A DNA stretch of 17,077 bases from Gammaproteobacteria bacterium (GCA_024763185.1 JANTFY010000021.1:1-17077), one strand, 5' to 3'. Shown: positions 7,516-15,351, counted from the first letter of the stretch. Translations and numbers: made by a program. The notes: generated by a model from the letters alone, not told the origin.

Positions 7516-8208
7516 ATGAGGAAATTATCAACAGGTTACTCCCTGGTTTACTCTTTAATACTGGTATTTAACAGTTTCGGGCAGGGTCAGGCTCAGGATT
7601 TCAATGACCTTTGTGTGCACCAGGGTGACAAGTTCCTGGTTGGTCAAAGCATCATGCTGCCAGACTATCAAACGCGTCAAGTCGTATGGATGACCTGTAC
7701 GCGCAGCAGTGCGGATTCAAATCCATCCTGGGTGGTAGGCACCACTGCTAACTATAACGATGGCTTACTGGAGCAGGCCAGACATAAAGCAATAACCGCG
7801 CGCGACTTGAATCGCTTAAAACAAGAAACTGAAAAGTCTGGGAAAACAACAGTGCAGAAAAAAGCAGAAACCAGGATACTTGCGGCCCAGGGAGATATGC
7901 TGAAAAAAATATCCTATAGCGATCTTGATGTAAAACAGCAGCAATATCATCAAAAAATAGTCAGCAAGATTCAGAAAAACTGGCAGTCAAGCGAAAGCAA
8001 TAATGAGCGAATAGCCTGCGGGGTATCCGTATTCAACGGTATAAATGGCAACATTACGCAAATTGCATTTAGAAACTGCCCAGCCAGCGAAACCTATCGT
8101 GCATCGCTAAAAACGGCGATTTTAAAATCCCAACCCTTGCCGTTGCCGGATATTCCGGAGCTTTATAATCCACAAATAACGATTGTATTTACACCCCCGG
8201 TTGATTGA
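7516..8208 (+). CDS. Secreted protein with C-terminal TolA/TonB-like domain
   Basis: The gene encodes 230 residues from ATG 7516, with AGGA 9 nt upstream; a TTG one codon earlier is less likely. A signal peptide covers about 1-26 (ending near GQAQ). Residues 30-75 contain a two-Cys beta motif (C33 and C61) that loosely resembles short DUF1496-like modules. Residues 83-145 are helical and rich in Lys/Gln/Glu. The last 85 or so residues carry the TolA C-terminal pattern: YHQKIVSKIQKNW, a Cys-V-V beta hairpin with a second Cys (RNCP), a TYRASLKTAILKSQPLPLPD helix, and a final hydrophobic strand. In TolA this domain binds TolB, colicins and phage proteins. Here there is no membrane anchor and no long helical stalk, so the product should be a soluble periplasmic or exported orphan domain. 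Its function is unknown. Confidence 0.78.
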   Translation: MRKLSTGYSLVYSLILVFNSFGQGQAQDFNDLCVHQGDKFLVGQSIMLPDYQTRQVVWMTCTRSSADSNPSWVVGTTANYNDGLLEQARHKAITARDLNRLKQETEKSGKTTVQKKAETRILAAQGDMLKKISYSDLDVKQQQYHQKIVSKIQKNWQSSESNNERIACGVSVFNGINGNITQIAFRNCPASETYRASLKTAILKSQPLPLPDIPELYNPQITIVFTPPVD

Positions 8209-8213
8209 GCTTG

Positions 8214-8222
8214 TGCTATAAC
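8214..8222 (+). promoter_or_regulatory. Extended -10 promoter candidate for the sensor diguanylate cyclase
   Basis: TGCTATAAC is an extended -10 element (TG-N-TATAAC) located 48 bp before the ATG at 8270. No good -35 is visible, which is acceptable for extended -10 promoters. Transcription would start near 8229. Confidence 0.4.
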
Positions 8223-8269
8223 CCATGCTAAATGTAAAACAATAGAAGGGTAACCTTTCCCATAAGTGG

Positions 8270-10489
8270 ATGGACAAGGACAGCACAATCTTTATTAGTC
8301 GCCTACTACTAGCGCCATTAATCATAGCGACGATAGTCTTTAGCAATGCATTTGCACAGAATAATGCATTGCCACTTACGGCTGCAGAAAAGCAATGGTT
8401 GCAAGAGCATAGGAATATTCGACTGGCCGTGGATATTTCCTGGCCCCCCTTTGAATATATCGATGACGAAAAAAATTATGTCGGAATGGCATCGGAATAT
8501 ATCAAGCTGGTGGGTGAAAAACTCGATATCGAATTTGTCATTGAAAAGGAAAAACCCTGGTCACAGGTCGTAGAGGCGGTTAAAAGCAGGGAACTGGACA
8601 TGTATTCCTGCGTCCTGTCCACCCCACAACGTCGTGAGTACGTGAATTTTACCCGTCCGTATCTATCCTTCCCCATGGTTATAGTCACCACCGATAGAGT
8701 AACCTACGTGGATGGCATTAAAGACCTGAAAAATGAATCCGTGGCCGTGGTCAAAGGCTATGCGACTCAGGACTTGCTGGAAAAGAACCATCCCGAGTTA
8801 AACCTGTATCGAGCCAGTAACCTGACCGAGGCGTTGCAGGCGGTGTCGTTGGGTAAGGTGTTCGCCTACATCGGTAACATAGCCTCGGTCAGCGAAACTT
8901 TGAAACGAGAGGGGCTGACCAATCTCAAGATTTCCGGACAGACGGCTTATAAATTTGACCTGTCGATGGCGGTACGCAAGGACTGGCCTGAAATGATACC
9001 GATTTTGCAAAAAGCGCTGGATTCAATTACGCCGCAACAGCAAGAACAGATTTACCAGCACTGGATCAAACTGCGTTATGAGCAAGGTGTGGATACCAGC
9101 CTGATCTGGAAAATCCTGCTGGTGGCATTGTTCATCGTGGGCTTGATCCTGATCTGGAATAAACGCCTGAGACTGGAGGTGGATAAAAGAACGGCGGCCG
9201 AAGCCGTAGTTCAGCAAGCCCATCAGCGCCTGGAGTTGGCTCTGCGTGGAGGTGATCTGGGGACTTGGGACTGGAATATCAAATCCAGTGAAATCCAGAT
9301 TAACGATCGCTGGCTGACCATGCTGGGATTGCCGGCCGACAGGGACAAGATCGACCTGGATTTTTGGGAAGGATTGCTCAATCCGGATGACAGGGATGGT
9401 GTTCAGGTTGCGGTGAAATATCTATTGAGCGGCAAGCTAGAATTATACGATGAGCAATTTCGTATGCTGGATGCCAATGGCCAATACCTATGGATCCATT
9501 CTCTAGGCCAGATCGTTGAATATGATAAGGAGGGTCATCCTTTGCGGGCGGCCGGAATTCACCAGGACATCACCGAGTTAAAGCAAGCTCGCACGGAATT
9601 GGAACAGGCGCATGCTCAATTGATGAATTATGTCGATATTGTCGATAAGTATGTGATCACATCATCGACCGATACTCGCGGTGTTATTACCTATACCAGT
9701 GAAGCTTTTTGTGAAATATCCGGTTACAGCGAGCAGGAGTTAATCGGACAAAGTCATGGCCTGTTACGTCACCCCGATATGCCCGATGAAATCTATCGCG
9801 ACCTTTGGAAGACCCTACGAAGTGGTCAAACCTGGCAGGGAGAGCTCAAGAATCGCAAAAAAAATGGGGATTATTACTGGGTACATGCCTACATCTCCCC
9901 CAATTTTGATGAAGACGGAAGCATCGAGGGTTATACCGCGATCCGCCAGGATATCACCGATAAAAAACTGGCGGAGAAACTCTCTATTACTGACGAATTA
10001 ACAGGGCTCTATAATCGACGTTACTTTAACCTGATCTTGCCGCAGGAACTGGCCCGCGCTGAACGCGAAAAGAAACATATCGCGTTAATTATTCTGGATG
10101 TGGATTACTTCAAGCCCTACAACGACAACTACGGTCATTTACAGGGGGATATTGCACTTCAGGCCGTGGGCAAGGTGCTAAAAAATACTTTGAGACGAGC
10201 CGGGGATTTCGCTTTTCGCATAGGAGGCGAAGAATTTGGCTGCATCATTTCATTTGATCAAGAGCAGATAGCGTCCAATCTGGCCGAGCGCATCCGCCGT
10301 GAAATTGAAGATCTTAAGATAGCGCATGACTTCAGTCCTGCCTGCCCGTATCTAACCATTTCTTTGGGCATGAAAGTTCATCAGTGTGGTGGAGAAGTGC
10401 CACCGGAAATGGGTCGATTGTACAAGTCGGCGGATGAGGCCCTGTACATGGCGAAGGAGCAAGGGCGAAATCGGGTCGTCAGTTTATGA
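8270..10489 (+). CDS. Diguanylate cyclase with periplasmic solute-binding sensor and two PAS domains
   Basis: The 739-residue protein has a signal peptide (about 1-29, ending NAFAQ), a periplasmic SBP_bac_3/BvgS-type Venus flytrap domain (38-270), one membrane helix (278-296), a short helical linker, a PAS_3-type domain (315-440), an Aer-like PAS domain (about 455-570, with HPDMP and WQGELKNRKKNGDYYWV), and a GGDEF domain at the C-terminus. The active motif GGEEF is intact (652-656), and the inhibitory I-site R643-A-G-D646 sits exactly five residues before it. It should make cyclic di-GMP under product feedback. The flytrap has the T-P-Q-R arginine that often contacts a ligand carboxylate, but AYIGN replaces the usual ligand-binding Asp motif, so it looks more like BvgS or MltF sensors than a true amino-acid receptor. 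The only nearby Shine-Dalgarno-like sequence is weak. Confidence 0.92.
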   Translation: MDKDSTIFISRLLLAPLIIATIVFSNAFAQNNALPLTAAEKQWLQEHRNIRLAVDISWPPFEYIDDEKNYVGMASEYIKLVGEKLDIEFVIEKEKPWSQVVEAVKSRELDMYSCVLSTPQRREYVNFTRPYLSFPMVIVTTDRVTYVDGIKDLKNESVAVVKGYATQDLLEKNHPELNLYRASNLTEALQAVSLGKVFAYIGNIASVSETLKREGLTNLKISGQTAYKFDLSMAVRKDWPEMIPILQKALDSITPQQQEQIYQHWIKLRYEQGVDTSLIWKILLVALFIVGLILIWNKRLRLEVDKRTAAEAVVQQAHQRLELALRGGDLGTWDWNIKSSEIQINDRWLTMLGLPADRDKIDLDFWEGLLNPDDRDGVQVAVKYLLSGKLELYDEQFRMLDANGQYLWIHSLGQIVEYDKEGHPLRAAGIHQDITELKQARTELEQAHAQLMNYVDIVDKYVITSSTDTRGVITYTSEAFCEISGYSEQELIGQSHGLLRHPDMPDEIYRDLWKTLRSGQTWQGELKNRKKNGDYYWVHAYISPNFDEDGSIEGYTAIRQDITDKKLAEKLSITDELTGLYNRRYFNLILPQELARAEREKKHIALIILDVDYFKPYNDNYGHLQGDIALQAVGKVLKNTLRRAGDFAFRIGGEEFGCIISFDQEQIASNLAERIRREIEDLKIAHDFSPACPYLTISLGMKVHQCGGEVPPEMGRLYKSADEALYMAKEQGRNRVVSL

Positions 10490-10501
10490 CGGCTTGATGG
10501 A

Positions 10502-11119
10502 TTATTGCCGGGTACCGATATAAACGCCGGCGGACATCATGATGCTGCCGGCCAGGCGGTTTAACCCGGTCATAGCGCGTTCCGATTTAAAATAACGCCG
10601 GGCCCAAGAAGCACTGAATGCGATGCTCATCAAACCAATCATCAACCCGAAAAGGCACAACAGTGCGGCAATGGCGATATCCTGGGCTGACAGCACGGTC
10701 AAATCCATAAAGGTTGGCAGAAAGGCGATATAAAACAGGATCACCTTGGGGTTGGAAGCCGATATTAAAAAACCCTGCACAAAACTTTTCAGCTCGGAAC
10801 GGCTCAGGTTGTTCTGTGATTCACCGACCAGGTGTGATCGGTCATGCCACATCTTCCAGCCCAGGTAGATCAGGTACAAGGCGCCGATGATTCTGATCAC
10901 AGTAAAAAATACACCCCATTGCTGTGCAATGACCGCCAGCCCGAAGCAGGCCAGCACCAGGTAGATGATATCGCTGATGGCCATACCCAGGGCCAGGGAA
11001 AAGCAGGGCCAGCCACCCTGGGTCATGGCCCGCGCAAGCAGGGCGAACACGCCGGGCCCGGGCGTGATCGAAAAAATGATGATGGCTATAAAAAATGCCA
11101 GGCCGCTTTCAAAGCTCAT
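10502..11119 (-). CDS. LysE/RhtB family amino-acid exporter
   Basis: The gene encodes 205 residues, the typical size for this family, with about six hydrophobic segments. The family signature FSITPGPGVFALLARAMTQG is near the N-terminus, GALYLIYLGWKMW is in the middle, and FLISASNPKVILFYIAFLPTF follows, as in RhtB and RhtC. These inner-membrane proteins export amino acids such as homoserine, threonine or lysine using the proton gradient. The substrate cannot be told from sequence. The gene converges with the sensor diguanylate cyclase (12 bp between the stops) and diverges from the HD-GYP gene. No clear ribosome site precedes the ATG at 11119. Its first codons contain one copy of a 16-bp direct repeat that recurs upstream. 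Confidence 0.9.
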   Translation of the reverse strand: MSFESGLAFFIAIIIFSITPGPGVFALLARAMTQGGWPCFSLALGMAISDIIYLVLACFGLAVIAQQWGVFFTVIRIIGALYLIYLGWKMWHDRSHLVGESQNNLSRSELKSFVQGFLISASNPKVILFYIAFLPTFMDLTVLSAQDIAIAALLCLFGLMIGLMSIAFSASWARRYFKSERAMTGLNRLAGSIMMSAGVYIGTRQ

Positions 11120-11151
11120 GGCTGTTGTTTGATTACTTTAAAAAATGCCAG
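11086..11151. repeat. Pair of 16-bp direct repeats 50 bp apart at the 5' end of the RhtB-type gene
   Basis: CTATAAAAAATGCCAG (11086-11101, inside codons near the start of the exporter gene) and CTTTAAAAAATGCCAG (11136-11151, in the upstream region) match at 15 of 16 positions and are exactly 50 bp apart, about five helical turns. They could be binding sites for one regulator on the same DNA face, or chance AT-rich similarity. Confidence 0.4.
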
Positions 11152-11200
11152 AAAGGCCAGTCTGATAGTTTGAAAGCAGAGAATCAAGAGTTTTCTGGCA
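11146..11200. repeat. Inverted repeat in the RhtB/HD-GYP divergent region
   Basis: TGCCAGAAA (11146-11154) and TTTCTGGCA (11192-11200) are perfect 9-bp inverse complements separated by 37 bp. The left arm overlaps the second copy of the 16-bp direct repeat. The right arm ends 7 bp before a -10-like TATAGT (11208-11213) facing the HD-GYP gene. This fits paired operator half-sites in the 157-bp control region, but no regulator gene lies next to it. Confidence 0.45.
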
Positions 11201-11276
11201 ATTGGGCTATAGTACTTTAAGGAACTCTGAAGTCTCTATCGGATCAACATTAAATTGCTGAATTCACCCGTGTCGC

Positions 11277-12380
11277 ATGTTAAATCTCTTTGACCATGAA
11301 CACCACCTGCGCCTGGTCGCGGGCATGTTGATGTTAAGTTACGCTGCCTTTGCCCAAATGTGGTGGATGGCCCCGCTGGGTCTTTTTTTTATTTATACGG
11401 GCGCGCTTAAATTCTGTCCGCTTTTTTACGCGTTGGGCATTAATACACAAAAAGGCCGTCATGATTACCACCTGTCGCTATTGCCCGGGCATAACCCGGA
11501 GCCGGTTTACCTGTTTAATAAACAGGGAGATCTGATATTCCGAAACCAGGCGGCTAAAAATATTTTACCCAACCTGCGCTCGCTGGAAGACTTGCAGCAG
11601 GAAAGTGAAGTCACCGATTACCAAAGCCGTGATGGACATATCATCGAAGGTTTTCGCGAGGGTGATAAGCGCTACCTGTTACATTACCAGCCGCTGCCGG
11701 ATAGCGAATTTATTGCCGCCTATGGCTTTAATGTGACTCAGCTGATGGAAGCCAACGAAGAAATCATCAATACCCAGAAGGAATTGCTCTACCGCATGGG
11801 CGAAATTGGTGAAACACGCAGCCAGGAAACCGGTAATCATGTCAAACGCGTGGCGGAGTATTCCAGGCAGCTTGCACTGCTGGTCGGGCTTAATCAGGAA
11901 ACGGCCCAGTTGCTCAAAATGGCTTCACCGATGCATGATATCGGCAAGGTAGCCATTCCCGACCGGGTATTGATGAAACCCGGCAAGCTCGATGCCGAAG
12001 AATGGGAAATCATGAAAACCCATGCCAGTATCGGTTATGAATTATTACGCCATTCCGAACGACCCATTCTGCAGGCAGCCGCTATTGTGGCCGGGCAGCA
12101 TCATGAAAAATGGGATGGCAGTGGTTACCCGAATGGTTTCAGCGGTGAAGACATTCATATTTATGGACGTATCACTGCATTGGCCGACGTATTTGATGCA
12201 CTGGCCAGTGAAAGGGTGTATAAAAAAGCCTGGCCGCTGGATGAAATACTGGCCCTAATCCGCGAACAGAGAGGCAAACATTTTGATCCGCAACTGGTCG
12301 ACCTGTTTTTAAAGAACCTGGATACCTTTATTGCCATTCGGGATCAGTATCGTGATGAACCGCTGTCTGACACAGCTTAA
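11277..12380 (+). CDS. HD-GYP cyclic di-GMP phosphodiesterase with YgaP-like membrane anchor
   Basis: The gene encodes 367 residues. The N-terminus (about 9-60) reads RLVAGMLML, a WWM segment and KFCPLFYALGINT, which matches the DUF2892/YgaP-type two-helix membrane module. Residues 70-155 look like a divergent PAS domain (PEPVYLFNKQGDLIFRN), followed by a helical linker. From about 170 comes an HD-GYP domain: H188 in TGNHVKRV, the HD pair H220-D221 in MHDIGKVAIPD, H275-H276, and G283-Y-P285 in the WDGSGYP motif. These metal ligands appear complete, so cleavage of cyclic di-GMP to pGpG or GMP is likely at the membrane. The ATG at 11277 lacks a clear ribosome site. A gene for a small secreted protein follows 11 bp later. 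I have not knowingly met this combination of domains before. Confidence 0.9.
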   Translation: MLNLFDHEHHLRLVAGMLMLSYAAFAQMWWMAPLGLFFIYTGALKFCPLFYALGINTQKGRHDYHLSLLPGHNPEPVYLFNKQGDLIFRNQAAKNILPNLRSLEDLQQESEVTDYQSRDGHIIEGFREGDKRYLLHYQPLPDSEFIAAYGFNVTQLMEANEEIINTQKELLYRMGEIGETRSQETGNHVKRVAEYSRQLALLVGLNQETAQLLKMASPMHDIGKVAIPDRVLMKPGKLDAEEWEIMKTHASIGYELLRHSERPILQAAAIVAGQHHEKWDGSGYPNGFSGEDIHIYGRITALADVFDALASERVYKKAWPLDEILALIREQRGKHFDPQLVDLFLKNLDTFIAIRDQYRDEPLSDTA

Positions 12381-12391
12381 CGGGAAATAAC

Positions 12392-12751
12392 ATGAAAATA
12401 TGGGTTGTACTGGCATTGCTGGGATTTAGCACGGCGCTGACTGCAGGAGAGGCCGACATCGTCGAGGTCAAGGTTCAGTGCACCAGCAGTTGTACCTTTA
12501 ACGTGACCGTGCAACACGCGGATACCGGCTGGAAACATTATGCCAACCAGTGGGATGTGCTGACGCCGGATGGCAAGGTGCTCGGCAGCCGGGTTTTGTA
12601 TCATCCGCACGTCAACGAACAGCCTTTTACGCGCTCATTGAGCGGTGTAAAAATCCCTGCTCACATTCGCCAGGTCACCATACGCGCCAGGGACTCCAGG
12701 CACGGTTATGGCGGCATCGAAAAAACCGTGGATATCCCCGCACGTCGATAG
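12392..12751 (+). CDS. Small secreted protein of unknown function
   Basis: The gene encodes 119 residues with GGGAAA upstream of the ATG. A signal peptide covers about 1-19. The mature part has a close Cys pair (C30 and C34) that may form a disulfide, then strands and a conserved-looking HADTGWKHYANQWDV block, a HPHVNEQPFTRSLSGV block and an ARDSRHGYGG block. Similar hypothetical proteins with these three blocks occur in proteobacteria as far as I recall, with no assigned function. The many His, Trp and Asp residues make metal or ligand binding thinkable, but this is speculation. It lies 11 bp after the HD-GYP gene and is probably cotranscribed with it. Confidence 0.78.
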   Translation: MKIWVVLALLGFSTALTAGEADIVEVKVQCTSSCTFNVTVQHADTGWKHYANQWDVLTPDGKVLGSRVLYHPHVNEQPFTRSLSGVKIPAHIRQVTIRARDSRHGYGGIEKTVDIPARR

Positions 12752-12839
12752 TCGGCGTCAAAAAATTACTTGTCTAAAAAACGGATGATTTAGCGGGCTT
12801 TTTGCTTCAACATAGTGCCCTGTAGATTGGAGAGCTGTC

Positions 12840-13895
12840 ATGATTCACAGTGCACCCCGCAGCGAAGATATTTTTTTCAAAGCCTATCAAAACCATGATT
12901 CGTCGTATGAAGGCATTTTCTTTATGGCGGTCAAAACCACCGGTATTTTCTGTCGGCCGGGTTGTACCGCCAAAATGCCCAAACGCGAGAATGTGGAGTT
13001 TTTCAGCACCCCTGACGAGGCCCTGGCGAAAGGTTATCGGCCGTGTAAACGCTGCCAGCCACTGGACTCGATGGGTACGCCGCCAGCCTGGGTAAGTCGT
13101 GCGCTGCAGTTGCTCAAGTCTCAACCGCAACGTATCAGTGATGCCCGTTTACTGGCCCATAATATCGATCCCACACGTTTAAGAAGGTGGTTTAAAAAAC
13201 ACTTTGGCATGACCTTCCAGGCCTATCAAAGACAGTTAAAATTAACTCGGGCCTATGATCAGATCAAGCAGGGTCATCATGTCATCGATTCTGCCATGGA
13301 CAGCGGGTTCAATTCCCTGAGTGCATTTAATGAAGCCTTCACTAAAACAATCGGTATAGAGCCCTCCAAAAGTAAACAGCAAACGATTTTACCCGTTTCA
13401 CGCTTGTTGACACCGCTCGGGCCAATGATTGCGGTAGCCAGTGATACGGGTTTATGCCTGCTCGAATTCACTGATCGAAAAGCCATACACAAGCAACTTG
13501 AAAGGGTGCAACAGCAGCATCGTGCGCGCCTGGTGCTGGGCGAACATGAGTTGTTTAAAACTTTACAGCAGCAGCTGGATGAATATTTCAATCAACACAG
13601 ACGGACATTCGAACTCCCGTTAAACCTTAAAGGTACCGAGTTTCAATTGATGGCCTGGGCTACCCTGCAGTCCATTCCCTATGGTGAGTTTCGAAATTAT
13701 CAGCAGGAAGCCAAAATGATGGGTAAACCCGAGGCCATCCGTGCTGTCGCCACGGCCAATGCAGCCAATCCACTGGCTATCATCGTGCCCTGTCATCGGG
13801 TGATTGCAAAAACCGGTAAGCTGGCCGGTTATGCTGGCGGCATCTGGCGTAAGCGTTACCTGCTGGAGCTGGAATCCAGAGCAGCCAGGACATAA
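12840..13895 (+). CDS. ada: Ada: methylated-DNA repair protein and transcription activator
   Basis: The 351-residue length is nearly that of E. coli Ada. The N-terminal zinc domain keeps the four cysteines C38, C42 (in CRPGC), C69 and C72 (in CKRC); C38 would take methyl groups from phosphotriesters and switch the protein into an activator. An AraC-type helix-turn-helix region lies at about 85-175 (RLRRWFKKHFGMTFQAYQR, then GFNSLSAFNEAF). The C-terminal O6-alkylguanine transferase domain has the PCHR motif with acceptor C318 and the SIPYGEFRNYQ and VGYAGG-like (AGYAGGIWRKRYLL) segments. GGAGAG before the ATG is a good ribosome site. No clear Ada box was seen upstream, so autoregulation cannot be shown. 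An EamA transporter and an asparaginase follow closely. Confidence 0.95.
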   Translation: MIHSAPRSEDIFFKAYQNHDSSYEGIFFMAVKTTGIFCRPGCTAKMPKRENVEFFSTPDEALAKGYRPCKRCQPLDSMGTPPAWVSRALQLLKSQPQRISDARLLAHNIDPTRLRRWFKKHFGMTFQAYQRQLKLTRAYDQIKQGHHVIDSAMDSGFNSLSAFNEAFTKTIGIEPSKSKQQTILPVSRLLTPLGPMIAVASDTGLCLLEFTDRKAIHKQLERVQQQHRARLVLGEHELFKTLQQQLDEYFNQHRRTFELPLNLKGTEFQLMAWATLQSIPYGEFRNYQQEAKMMGKPEAIRAVATANAANPLAIIVPCHRVIAKTGKLAGYAGGIWRKRYLLELESRAART

Positions 13896-13906
13896 TGTAA
13901 AAACCT

Positions 13907-14791
13907 ATGAAACCGTCGCAGATTGTGGAATTGGTCACCCTGGCCGCCTTGTGGGGCGGTTCGTTTTTGTTCATGCGCATGGGTGCACCCGATTTTGGAC
14001 CGGTTGCACTGATTGAACTGCGCACTGCCATAGCGGCATTATTCCTGCTGCCGATAATTATGCTGCTAAGGCAGTTTAATGAAATCAGGCAGAATGCCGG
14101 CTTGTTGCTGATCGTTGGTTTTGTGGGCACGGCGGTACCATTTTGTCTGCTGACCTACGCCACACTCTATGTCAGTGCCGGTTATGCATCCATTTTAAAC
14201 GCCACCGCGCCCATTTTTACCGCTATTGTGGCCTGGCTGTGGATCAAGGACCGGTTGGAGAACCTGGCCCTGTTGGGTATGGGGTTCGGATTTCTGGGGG
14301 TTGCGGTAATGGTGCTGGATGATGAAGTCAATAGCTCTTCGCTCAGATTGATTCCGGTGCTGGCCGGTTTGGGTGCGACCCTGTGTTATGGTATTGGCGC
14401 AAATTTTACCAAGCAGAAACTGGGTCATCTTAAACCGCTGACCATTGCCGGTGGCAGTCAGCTGGGGGCCGCGTTATGCCTGCTACCGTTCGCAATTTTT
14501 TTATGGCCGGAACATAATCCGGATATCAAGGCCTGGGTAGCGGTGAGCATTCTGGGTATTGCCTGTACCGGTATCGCCTTTATTCTATTTTTCCGCTTAA
14601 TCGCCAATGTGGGTGTGCATAAAACCATTTCGGTCACCTACCTGATTCCGGTTTTCGGCGTGATATGGGGCATGATGATTCTGGATGAACCGGTCACTTT
14701 GCTCATGTTACTGGGTGGTATCCTGATTCTGGGGGGTGTGACCCTGACTACGGGCATATATCAATCTTTTAACAAACGGAAAACGCTATGA
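13907..14791 (+). CDS. EamA/DMT family transporter
   Basis: The gene encodes 294 residues with ten predicted membrane segments arranged as two EamA repeats (about 6-137 and 150-283). The first begins with the common LAALWGGSFLFMRMG motif, and the repeats end in AIVAWLWIKDRL and FGVIWGMMILDEPV, as expected for the drug/metabolite transporter superfamily. Members move amino acids, purines or other metabolites across the inner membrane; the substrate is unknown here. The ATG lies 11 bp after the ada stop, and the stop overlaps the asparaginase start (ATGA), so the three genes probably form one transcript with translational coupling. Ribosome-site strength before the ATG is poor, consistent with coupling to ada. 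Confidence 0.92.
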   Translation: MKPSQIVELVTLAALWGGSFLFMRMGAPDFGPVALIELRTAIAALFLLPIIMLLRQFNEIRQNAGLLLIVGFVGTAVPFCLLTYATLYVSAGYASILNATAPIFTAIVAWLWIKDRLENLALLGMGFGFLGVAVMVLDDEVNSSSLRLIPVLAGLGATLCYGIGANFTKQKLGHLKPLTIAGGSQLGAALCLLPFAIFLWPEHNPDIKAWVAVSILGIACTGIAFILFFRLIANVGVHKTISVTYLIPVFGVIWGMMILDEPVTLLMLLGGILILGGVTLTTGIYQSFNKRKTL

Positions 14792-15276
14792 ACATTAAAA
14801 TTTTGATCACCGGTGGCACCATCGATAAATCCTACAACATGCATAATGGCGAGATGCATTTTGTCGATTCGCACATTCCCTCCATGTTAACCGAGGGACG
14901 CTGCAAGGCGGATTATGAACTGGAAAAAATACGGTTAAAAGACAGTCTGGATCTGGATGACAGTGACCGGATGTTAATCCTGTCGGCCTGTCAGCAAAGT
15001 GCACAGGACAGGATCATCATCACCCACGGTACCGACAGCATGGTACTAACGGCGCAATTCCTGCAGCAAAACATCGATACCAAAACCATTGTATTAACAG
15101 GTGCGATGATTCCTTATGTATTCGATAAATCGGACAGTCTGTTTAATCTGGGTTCAGCTTTTGCGGCCGTGCAGAGTTTGCCTGCCGGGGTTTACATCAC
15201 CATGAACGGCAGGGTTTTCAATGCGCATGAGGTGGTAAAAAACCGTGAAGAGGGTGTGTTTGAATTTATCGTGTGA
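14788..15276 (+). CDS. Single-domain asparaginase-like protein
   Basis: The gene encodes 162 residues that cover only the N-terminal domain of the asparaginase family (full enzymes are near 330). The catalytic set is present: T11 in ITGGTID, T82-D83 in THGTDS, the TGAMIP segment, and K151 in HEVVKNREE. The missing C-terminal domain normally helps form the dimer and completes the active site, so activity may depend on a different oligomer. Short proteins of this kind are known in proteobacteria and are probably real, not truncated; the frame ends cleanly with its own stop. It starts inside the last codons of the transporter gene (4-bp overlap), which suggests coordinated production. The protein has no signal peptide and should be cytosolic. 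Asparagine, another amide or a D-amino-acid derivative could be the substrate. Confidence 0.88.
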   Translation: MNIKILITGGTIDKSYNMHNGEMHFVDSHIPSMLTEGRCKADYELEKIRLKDSLDLDDSDRMLILSACQQSAQDRIIITHGTDSMVLTAQFLQQNIDTKTIVLTGAMIPYVFDKSDSLFNLGSAFAAVQSLPAGVYITMNGRVFNAHEVVKNREEGVFEFIV

Positions 15277-15318
15277 AAGCGATGAAGTCCGTTATCCGAT
15301 GATATCTGAAATATTGTC

Positions 15319-15324
15319 TATACT
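15319..15324 (+). promoter_or_regulatory. Possible -10 element of the membrane diguanylate cyclase gene
   Basis: TATACT lies 28 bp before the GTG at 15352. No convincing -35 hexamer lies at the right distance. The 75-bp gap after the asparaginase gene would allow a separate promoter. Confidence 0.3.
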
Positions 15325-15351
15325 GGGGTTATCAATAAAAAGGGACAGCCA

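Noticed and set aside
8247..8262. Small AAGG/CCTT hairpin before the sensor diguanylate cyclase as a riboswitch or terminator
   Set aside because: The stem has only about 4 bp and no U-tract; no known riboswitch core was seen.
12752..12839. Terminator or Ada box between the secreted-protein gene and ada
   Set aside because: A T-run (GGGCTTTTTGC) is present but no stable stem precedes it, and no AAAGCGCA-like Ada box was found.
15277..15351. Cyclic di-GMP riboswitch upstream of the second diguanylate cyclase gene
   Set aside because: The 75-bp gap is too short and lacks the conserved GEMM core sequences.
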